A DNA stretch of 64,000 nt, from NCBI GenBank assembly GCA_025765615.1, contig JAIVFJ010000194.1, forward strand, positions 1-64,000. Reading direction: 5' to 3'. The notes under the pieces were generated by a model. That model did no database searches. It was not told the DNA's origin and was given only the letters and a program-made list of their open reading frames with translations. Origin of the DNA: Zopfochytrium polystomum (Eukaryota; Chytridiomycota; Chytridiomycetes; Chytridiales; Chytridiaceae). Of the stretch, positions 55,623 through 64,000 are shown in pieces. The stretch's first letter is position 1. Each line of letters starts with the position of its first letter. The position numbers were made by a program, and so were the translations under genes.

Positions 55623-58600
55623 ATGCGCGGCTCCGTCGTTCTCGTGGCCACGGCCGCCGCCGCCGCCGCCGCCGCCGCCATAGCAGTCCTTGACTTCAGC
55701 CCCGGCGTCGGCGCTGCCGTCGTTGTATCCACCTCCAACAGAAAGACACCCACCGGCTTCCTCGGGAAGGTTGGCAAAGACCCATCTCCACGCTCCCCGC
55801 CTCCCCCCCGGCCCCATTTTCGTCCAGCAGCGACTCTATCCGGGTGCATACAACCCTCTATCCGCTCCACCACGTGATGTTATCCTCCCCTCAACCTCTC
55901 TGACCCAAACATCCCCACTCCTTCTTGGCAGGCAACCCTGGGGTACAAGAAAAACCTGGGCCGGACGGAGCGCGCGTTGCGCAGCTTGTCGCGCGGCACG
56001 CAGCTGCTGCAAAGCAAGAGCGGTAGCACGCTGGCAAACGCCACAGTCTCTGGTTTCGCCAACCTCACTAATGTGGCGGATCTGCTGTACACTGTGGAGG
56101 TGTCTGTGGGCAGCAACCAAGTGCTCGTAATGGATTTGGACACGGGCTCGTCGGACACGTGGGGAAGAGGCGCCGGCTGCTTCTCGCCGGACTCGTCGTG
56201 TGCCGTTGGAAACTCTGTGAGCCCAGTTTTTTTTTTTTTTTTTCAGTTTCGCTTTAATGCGAATTTATTCGTACGGAGCTAAGCCGAATCGCCCCCATTC
56301 GTGGAAATCTCGTTGCTTACAGGTAAACATTTCCGACCCACTTCTGCTCCCGACCAACGACACGTTTGACGACCTGTACGGCTCCGGCGAGGCACTCGGC
56401 AACGTCTTCACGGCTCCGGTGACTCTGGGCGGCTTGACTGCCAAGATCGGTTTCGGAGTGACAACAGCAGAGGTCGGTTTCACGCAGATGGACGGCCTGC
56501 TTGGACTTGCTTTCACAAGCCTCAACGTGATCAACAACGGAAACTGGTTCGACAAACTGGGGCTGAAAGGTGAGCAGAACCGGTTCGGCTTCTACCTTTC
56601 GGTGTCAGACGACGGCGACTTTGGCGAGGTTGCTCTGGGCGGCCAGGATGCGACAAAGTTCACTGGACCGATCAATTGGCGTACGTAGCATTTTTTTGAC
56701 GCTGTTGAAAGCTCATAAAGATGATTTATTCCAACTGTATTCTATCCCGTTTGCCACTGTAGATCCTCTCGTGGAGCAGCTGTGGTGGGAATTTGATTTC
56801 ACGGCAACCTACAAGGTCGGAGGAATCAAGGGCAGCGTGGCACTCACCGCCATCGCGGACACCGGCACAACTCTCATCATCTTGGACTCGGTGACTACGT
56901 CTCCTTGTTTTGCTTATGCGTGATCAGCCATTGACCCAAATTACTCCACCCACGCAACTCCAGGTCACAGCAAACGACATCAACGCCGGCATCGGCGCGC
57001 ACTTTGACATCAACCAAGGCCTCTACGTCATCGACTGCGCCAAGAAAGGCACGACACCAAACGTGACGCTCGCGTTTGGCGGGTACGAGTACGTGCTCCC
57101 GTCGTCACGGTACATCATCCAGGATGGCGATGCGTGCTTTTCAGGGTTCGCGCCGGGTGCGGGCAACGGGGTGCCGGTGATCCTCGGCGACGTATTCCTG
57201 CGCGTGTACTACTCGGTCTACGACAAGGAGGGCGGCGGCAGGGTCGGGTTCGCCGAGGCCGTGCATCCGGGCGGATTTGGCGATAGCGGGCCGACTGGGC
57301 CTGAGACGGGAGTCGGCAGCGTGCAGGGGTCGGTGGCGGACGGTCGGTTTTTGACGTATCACGGCGGTCCAGTCATTGGAAACGTCACGATTAATCCCAT
57401 TTTCATCGGTCGGTTTTTTGTGTTTATTGCTTTATCCTCTCTTCTGACTTCTCTTCATCTTCATTGCAGGGGATGTGGCGTTCCAAAACGAGATCACGAG
57501 TTTTTACAAATACCTTGTGCAGTCCGACTACATGGTGGTCCTGAAGGAATACAACGCATCTTCCGGCTCACTTGGGTCGATCTATCGCGACCCAGACGTG
57601 GCTCAGTTCCACTTTGGAGTGGACACTCCTTCAGTCTACGACGAGGTGGGCCAGTACCTCAACAACCTCGCTTCCAAAGGACTCATTGCTCCCTCGGAAA
57701 GTTCCTTCTACTATGTGGTAAGCATCTTGTTGCTGTCGCAGCTCTGAGTTGAACAGCGAATAACGACTCCAACCATATCGCAGCACTTTCCCCCTGGAGT
57801 TGAGATTCTTGACCAGTCCTTCGACATTTGCTTCCAGTTCTGCTACATTCACGGTAAGCAAGTATCCCGCTTTGCTTCGGTCCAAAGTGTGGCGAGCTCA
57901 CACGGAGAAAAAATCCCTACCCACCCCAGCCGCATTTATCACCGAGCTCAACACGCACATCTACTTTACCGTGGTGCCGGACGTGACCGACCAGTGCAAC
58001 TGCCTGTCGGGCTTGTCGTCGAATTTCGACTCGCTGACGTACGCGGTGAGCGGATTGCTCGCTCAGGGTGTGACGGACCCGCTTCCCGGCACGGGGTGGT
58101 TCAACGACGAGCTGGCGGGGGCGGCGATCGAGTCAGAGCAGCACGCGATCTGTAACGCGGCCTCAAAGGTCGTTGACCAAGCGTCGGGGACAGCGTACGT
58201 GGCCATGACGGTGTACTCGACGACGCTGCGGCTGTGCACGGTCACACCGGCCGTGGAGGCGATCGAGTTTATGTACCCGTACGGCGGGGACTCGGACGTT
58301 TCGCTTGTGAATACGGCGATCTTGGCCCCGTATTCGGCTGCTGCTCTCATGCACGACTGGTTCTTTACTGTGCATGTCGTGGCGAAGGATGCGGCGGTAT
58401 GCTGAATGTGTTAGGGTTCCGCTTTGGGTCCAGGTTCTCATCCCGGCTTTCTGCGTTTCCAGAGTGCTCGCGTCCAGTTCTCAAAGTCTTCGTTGTTTGA
58501 TGGAACGTCTTACAACGAAGAAGAAGCGACGCTCTTGACAAAATTCGCTGGCGGACAGTACGGCCTGTATGCCTTGACGGTGAGCCACATTGGAGAATTT

Positions 58601-60348
58601 GTGTTAATTTTCACCCTTGTGGTTTAGCACTTTCTCAATAACTAACATTTCGATTCTTTGATTTACATGATTATTATCAGTGGAACTATGGCCTCCTTGG
58701 GACATTTGTCGACACCATTCCTGAAACCACAATGAGAGCATTGATGCTGAACGATGCAGGAACGCGCATTTTTGATCTCAACGACGACTACTGGGTCTTG
58801 ACCCACGTAAGTGTGGCTTCGACCATCACGCAAAGTTGCTATTGCTGAGTTGCAAACTTGTAGGCGACGCAAGACTCTCCACTTTTGGACCTCGGCTGGT
58901 CTCCACTGATTGACGCAAACGGTCTCCTCCATATCAAGGGATCTGTTAAAACCCTCGGATTTAAAGCCAACGTTGACTTCTTGCCCGGCACAGTGCAGTT
59001 GAACTACACAACCGACAGCGGCGCGTCGTACCATTTGCAGGATCTAGTTTTGCGGACGGACGGATCCAAGACCTGGGACTATGACCTGAACCTGGGAGTG
59101 TTTGACGCGACGTTGCCAGACTCTTTCAATTTGCGCATCGTAAGTGATCCGTTCAGTTGTTTTCATCTTGTTCACTTCGATCGAAAGATAACGGCAGAAA
59201 ATAATTGACATCGAACACCGCTCACCCAACAGGTCTACAAATCAACCAAAGGCGAGTTCTCCGCCTCCGAGTACTCTGGCAACTTAAGACCCAAAGTCAC
59301 CCTGCAAGGCGACAACGTAGACTTTAGCAAGCCCTTCAGTGGACGGTTCTACACGATTCCCGACTTTTCGACGATCGTCGGCTTCCCCGTCCAGACGCCG
59401 CAGGTCGCGATCGACGGCATCCCGCTCGCCGTCTCCTTTTTCCAGATCCTCCTCGACACGGACAGCCTGGCCGAGGGGGCGCACGAGCTGACGGTGACCA
59501 AGTCGGTGGGGGCGGTGCAGGCCACCGCGTCGATGGTGCTTCACGTGTCGCACCGCGTGTCGGGCAAGACGCGGGTGCGCGGGCTGCAGGCGGTGAGCGG
59601 CGCGCAGCGCGCGGTGGCGATGGCGGCGCGGGCGGGGACGCTGTATGTGGCGTTCGACGCCGGGGTCGCGTACTACAACCTGACGGCGGGTGCGACGTAC
59701 TTGGGCACGCTCGCGGGAGCGGGCGGCGCGGCGGTCGTGGCAGTCGGTGTGGACGGCGCCGGGCGGGTGTACGCGCTGGACAAGGCGGGCGGGGTGACGG
59801 CGTGGGACGACGTTGGCGGATCCGGGAGCGCGCTTCCCGCGCGGGTCGGCGCGGTCGCCATGGCAGTCGCCGAGGACGGGACGTTCTGGTTCCTGTCTTC
59901 GGCGGGAGTCGCGGCGGTCGCTGCGAACGGGACGGAGATCGGTAATGTGCAGCTGCCAGGAGGGTACGCGGGGGCTGCGCTGGCGCTGGACCCGGCAAGT
60001 CGCTCGGTGGTGGTTGCAACGCAGTCTTCGGGGCTCGGGTCGGTGTCGATTGTGACGATCAATGCGGCCAGCTTCGTTGTAGACACTGTGGTGCCCGTCA
60101 ACACCACGTTCCTGGGCTCTCCCATCAGTTCGATCGCTGTGGTGAACTCCAGCATTTTGCTGAGCTCCGTAGCGTCGCTGTACGTTGTCGATCGATCGTC
60201 TGGGTCGGTGGACGCAGTCTGGTGGGACCAGTTCCTGTCGTTTTCGGCTCTGTTGCCAACGAAGGCAACTACCGGGGGCTACAAGCTCACGGCTTTGGCC
60301 TCCACCACAATGGCGCTGTTCGAGTACAACCTTAATTTGGATTTGTGA
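55623..60348 (+). CDS. secreted aspartic protease (pepsin family) fused to an EXORDIUM-like domain and a propeller-like C-terminus
   Basis: Twelve exons: 55623-55769, 55932-56216, 56323-56680, 56763-56890, 56964-57408, 57470-57717, 57784-57853, 57930-58396, 58463-58579, 58681-58806, 58864-59139, 59233-60348; 3783 nt, 1260 residues. A signal peptide opens the protein. The A1 protease has both catalytic motifs (DLDTGSSDTW near 119, IADTGTT near 296), a YGSG flap and GILGL-type DGLLGLAF. From about residue 440 GGPVIGNVTINPIFIG starts a second domain, continuing FYKYLVQSDYMVVLKEY, YYVHFPPGVEI, CFQFCYIH and TVVPD, the pattern of EXORDIUM/phosphate-induced secreted domains. Where that family has SHE..EA.TDP the protein reads AVSGLLAQGVTDP, so the metal site is lost. 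The last 370 residues are repetitive beta-strand. Confidence 0.8.
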
Positions 60349-60616
60349 GTTTTTTTGCGATCTCCCAGTTTTTTAGTACCACTGCTTTTCGTTTCGCCTT
60401 GAAATCTTGCTTTAGTCTTTCAAGTTCTCTCGTCCACACCTCATGATGAAAAAAAAAGACCTCTTCCAATAAATCCTTCACCAGAAACCACGGGAATTTT
60501 TTCTTTTCCATTTCCATCACACGGTCACGGTGGGTGAGGCTGATGAATTCCAGGTGGGGACGGCAAGGACCAAAGTGGTGGTAGCTTGGCTGGGCAAAGT
60601 CAAAAGTCAGAGCCAT
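60332..60616 (-). CDS. small hypothetical protein, antisense to the protease 3' end
   Basis: 94 codons from ATG 60616 to TAA 60332. The sequence is compositionally protein-like: TFDFAQPSYHHFGPCRPHLE, then a charged helical C-terminus (LERLKQDFKAKRKAVVLKN). The frame is open upstream to 60754 but enters a CT microsatellite. The last 17 bases overlap the 3' coding end of the protease fusion on the other strand. It could be a small mitochondrial or nuclear protein; no family recognised. Confidence 0.45.
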   Translation of the reverse strand: MALTFDFAQPSYHHFGPCRPHLEFISLTHRDRVMEMEKKKFPWFLVKDLLEEVFFFHHEVWTRELERLKQDFKAKRKAVVLKNWEIAKKLTNPN

Positions 60617-60709
60617 CGCTCGTGGCTGCGCGCCGGGGTGTCTCTCCCTCAGCAGCTCCTTAAAATGAGAGCACGAAAGTGAGACAGGCCAAAGCGCGAG
60701 GGAAGAAGC

Positions 60710-63700
60710 ATGTCTGAGAAAGAAGGTTTCTCTCTCTCTCACTCTCTCTATCACTCTCTCTCACTCACTCTCTCTCACTCTCTCTCTCTCACTCTCTCTC
60801 CCTCTCTGTCTCCCTGTCATCTCTCCAGCCGCTAACCAGGCCGTCTCCCACACAGGCGACGTCGCAAGAGCAGCCGACGCAGCTCTTCTTCTGTTCCCCG
60901 TCCTGCCCGGCGCGAACAACCACCAGAATGACCGCTTCTCCGCCGCAGCAGGCACAAAGACGCGTGGTGCGCTTGGCGGCGGCGGCGGCGATACCAGCCG
61001 CGCCGTGGGGCACCTCGTCGTGCCGGCGATCAACGGCCACCGCGGCGCCGGCATCTGGACCACCGTCGCCTGCGTCGCGCTGGCCGTCCACCCGGAGGCG
61101 GAGTACGTCCGCGCGAGAGACCGCGCGGACTCCTCGGCCGGGACCCCGCAGGTCCTCATCACGACCGACGCCGGCCTGTCCATGCTCATGGCGGCCGCGG
61201 ACGACGACGAGCGCGACACCCGCTCGACGCTGGACGCCCCAGCGGGGTGGCTCCGCCCGCGCTCCTCGCGCTTTGAGATTCTGGAGCGATTCAAGGGACG
61301 CAAGCTTTGCGGCGCGGCGTTCTTGTCGCCGTTTAGGTTCTACGAGGATGTAAGTGGGCAAGCCTCCGAGCCGGCACGTCCGTTCTTGAACTGATCTTGT
61401 TCCCCGTCGCATCTCGACCATATTTTTCGTTTCTCTCTCACGCCCTTTTTCCTCCTCGACCGCCACTCGTTTCCCAGTCGCTTCAATCGCCAAGAGCGTT
61501 TACGGTAGTCCCAGACAACTCCTTATCCGCAAAGGCGTCCTTTGGCACGCGCCTGGTCGTTCCCGGTTTTGACGGCCCGTCGCTGGCTCTCTGCCGGCGG
61601 CTGGAAATCCTGCGACCGGGCCAATCCCCTCCGTGCCCGTTTGACGGCACATTAGTTCGAGGAGAGGATCCGTCCGTCGAACTCGAAGAGTTGGAGCGTC
61701 GCAAGGTTCCCTTCGTCGAAGCCCACGTTGCGCAGCGGCTGCGCGCGTGCGGACAGCTTCTCCGATACACACCGCCAAAGACTTGGCCACAATGGATACA
61801 GGACAAGGAAGGCGTCTTTCGGACGGTGCCGTCCACGGCTGTACTGGTACCATCAGCACCTGCCGCCGCCGCTGAGGATTCGAGCGTTTGGAGGCGTCGC
61901 CTTATGCGCGATATCGCAGAGTGCGTGCGCGACCCGGTCGAAGGGGTCGAACTCTTTGTCCACGACAAAGACATCCGCAGACTGTGCGCTGTCCTGACGC
62001 CGACCGACAGCCAGTACCACGGCATCAGGCTGCACCTGTCCATCAGCATTCCGTTCCACTACCCAACTGCGAGTCCAGTAGTTTCCATCGACACACCGAT
62101 ACCCCACTCCAACATCTTTGGAAACTACATTTGCTGCGACATTCTCAAGGGCAGACTTGTGAGGCATCCGAATTCTGGCTTGATAGGCGGATACACACCG
62201 GCATACCCGCTGCAGATTATTCTTGTACAGCTTCTCTCGTTTTTCACTGCGGACGAAGTCGTTCAGGAGTACAACGACAGAGGTCTCAAACGGGCTTTTA
62301 CGCCCATGTCCGTTTTGAGGGGCTGTGTGTCGAATTTTTCCTGTGGCCATTGCGGATTCGGAAGAAAAATCAGTCCCTCGTATGACGTTGCGGCAGTGGA
62401 ACAAGTTTCCAAGCGAGCGATTTCCAAGCTTTCCCTCGCAGACTTTGTACCTTCCCGTGTCCTGAAAGCCGCAGAGCAGATGCCGCGCCGGCAACACAAG
62501 CCCAAGCCCCAGCCCAAGGCTCCCGCCATCGATCGCATCTTTCCCGACTTGTGATTCCTCGTGATCGCCCACTTGAGCACGAGGGATATTTCGGCCTTGA
62601 CGGCGGCGTACCCCGCTTTGAAGCGGATGATCAACATCGACGGCGTCGTCGCGCGTCGAAACCTGTGCTGCTTCTATCTCCGCTCGAGCTTTGAAAACTC
62701 GATCCTCGGCATCGGAGTCCGGTTGACCCAAGTCAGCGCGCACAAGTTGAACCTGTCGTCCACATTCGACGTTCTGTCCAAGTTTGCGTTCAGCCACGCG
62801 GGAGTGCGCCAAACCCCTTGGGGAGAGGAGTTTACCCACTTTCTGCCCTTGTCATCAACCGTGACCATTTCAAGCGCGCTCGCGGGGAGATTGAGGCGTC
62901 GCTGATGGTCTTGAACGGCTTCCAAGCCGACACCCCGTTCGACCCTTTGGTCATTGTCCCGACGTTTGCGCGCTGGATGAACCAGATGGTCGTCGACCTG
63001 ATGCAGGAGGTGCTCCACAACGACAGCCACGCGTCATTCTCACCGTCGCCACCGTCGTCACCGACAGCACCGCGACGCAAGCCGCTGCTCCACGCGAGCG
63101 AAAAGGCGCTGGCGGGATACTGCGCCATCATGCACCTCCTCCTTGTCCTCGTGAGCACCCACCCGCAAGTGCTCGCCGACATTTACGAAAAGGTCAACGC
63201 GTTTCTCTCGGACCCGCGGTATCGGTCCAAGCAGCACGTCCCGGACCTCGGCGAGTTCCTCGTGTGGCTGGTCCTGGTCCCCGGGCTGGACTGGCGCACG
63301 GTCCGCGGCGCGCTGGTCGACGAGCAGCTCACGCGCAACGTCGTGTGGGTTCTCAACCAGTATCCGCACCTTGCGTTCGAGGAGAAGGCGGATTTCGTCA
63401 GCGAAAGGAGGATGCGCGAGACGTTCCAAGGCGCCGTCACGGGTCTCCGGCTTTTGCTGTTTCAGGTCCGGTTTTTGAAGGACCTGGTGTGGCGCCGCGA
63501 CGGTTCGTACGCCAACGGCGCCGAGGGCGACGGGAACGGTGGAAAGAACAAGCAAGACAACGATGACGGAGAATGGCTCCGCGTGGACCGCAAACAGCGG
63601 CAGACCCACCAGCGCGGACGGCGCCGCCCAGGGCCACCCGGCCGCGCGCCAGCGGGGTCGTCGTCTTCGCCACGGTCGATCCCGTCGGCCTCCACCTCGA

Positions 63701-64000
63701 CGCACTACACGACCCTCAAGCTGGCGCTGCCGCCGTACGACGAGCGTCGGGCCGCAGACCACCTCGCGCGGCTCGTAGCACGGTCCGACGCCACGTACGG
63801 GCTTCCCGCGCCCGAGCTGGCCGCGGCGCTGGCGGAGTACGCGCGGGCGGTCCTTCGGGTCGCGGACTTTGGCGAGTACTACACGCTGCTGGAGGCTTCA
63901 CCGTGGCGCCAAGACGGCGAAGACGACCCGCGGGGGCTGCCGCCGTCGGACCTGGCGGTGTGCCGCGCGCTGCGCGCCGGGATGAACAGGAGCAGGGACG
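60710..64000 (+). CDS. ubiquitin E2-like (UBC fold) protein continuing into an F-box region; partial, with in-frame TGA and frameshift
   Basis: Exons 60710-60725, 60829-61349 and 61478 onward. The 16-nt first exon (MSEKE) joins in phase. Residues about 316-447 form a UBC fold: IRLHLSISIPFHYPTASP, FGNYICCDILKGR with the expected active-site Cys region, and YPLQIILVQLLSFF. A Cys-rich motif CVSNFSCGHCGFGRK follows. TGA at 62552-62554 ends a 537-residue product, but the same frame continues FLVIAHLSTRDISALTAAYP, which completes an F-box begun by IFPDL. Near 62848 one base appears missing (LPL to VINRDHFKRARGEIEA changes frame), after which the frame is open to the window end with helical blocks (LGEFLVWLVLVPGLDW). 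Either a damaged gene, a sequence error or readthrough. Confidence 0.7.
60728..60815 (+). repeat. (CT)n microsatellite forming most of an intron
   Basis: CT/CACT repeat that fills the proposed first intron (60726-60828) of the E2-like/F-box gene. In transcript sense it acts as a very long polypyrimidine tract before the CAG acceptor. Confidence 0.85.
62552..62554 (+). other. in-frame TGA within an F-box-like stretch
   Basis: IFPDL, TGA, then FLVIAHLSTRDISAL. F-boxes usually read LPxELLLxIxxHLxxxDL, so the stop stands exactly where one residue is expected. The next ATG in frame is 80 bp further, inside the motif, so an independent start is unlikely. Confidence 0.65.

Overview
This is eukaryotic nuclear DNA, most likely from a zoosporic (chytrid-type) fungus. 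The genes are GC-rich with many GC-ending codons. They are split by short GT..AG introns of about 40-250 bp, and the exons rejoin in frame. The gaps between genes are full of homopolymers and microsatellites. The gene set fits an early-diverging fungus: a class C (GABA-B-like) G-protein-coupled receptor, a kinase fused to Sel1 repeats, a cytochrome-type D-lactate dehydrogenase, pepsin-type secreted proteins and a Ty1/copia element. No species is assigned.

Layout. 1-14.6 kb is a transposon graveyard of lower GC. A fairly intact copia element runs off the left edge; its LTR (2900-3159) ends 12 bp from the stop codon of an unrecognised spliced gene (3171-4625). Beyond it lie a decayed 600-codon ORF, three tRNA-derived sequences, a decayed copia RNase H piece, a decayed reverse transcriptase and dispersed repeats. 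15-64 kb is gene-dense: a three-RRM-like low-complexity protein (15083-18934, +); a secreted Ser/Pro-linker protein (21000-23108, -); an unusual possible 2OG-oxygenase-like protein (24555-26409, +); a divergent eEF2 paralogue (26533-29447, -); a pseudogene copy (30390-30983, -) of the leucine-rich gene at 48 kb; a 15-exon class C GPCR (31603-36144, -); a large disordered protein (37493-40369, -); a five-exon membrane protein (41756-43151, -); the kinase-Sel1 protein (43875-47712, +); the leucine-rich protein (48037-49284, +); D-lactate dehydrogenase (49524-51427, -); a membrane-targeted kinase-like protein (51702-53341, -); an aspartic protease fused to an EXORDIUM-like domain (55623-60348, +); a small antisense ORF; and an E2-like/F-box protein running off the right end (60710-64000, +).

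Most striking. (1) The eEF2 paralogue keeps eEF2 domains II-V but has lost the recognisable GTPase motifs and the diphthamide histidine. (2) The kinase-like protein keeps K/HxD/N/DxG but has no normal C-lobe. (3) The protease fusion has an intact pepsin active site beside a second domain that has lost its SHE motif. (4) The E2-like/F-box gene carries an in-frame TGA inside the F-box plus a frameshift. There is no operon logic here. Exon joins were worked out by hand from reading frame and splice sites; totals divisible by three (for example 2796 nt for the GPCR, 1188 nt for the kinase, 3783 nt for the protease) support them, but no transcript data or database search was used.
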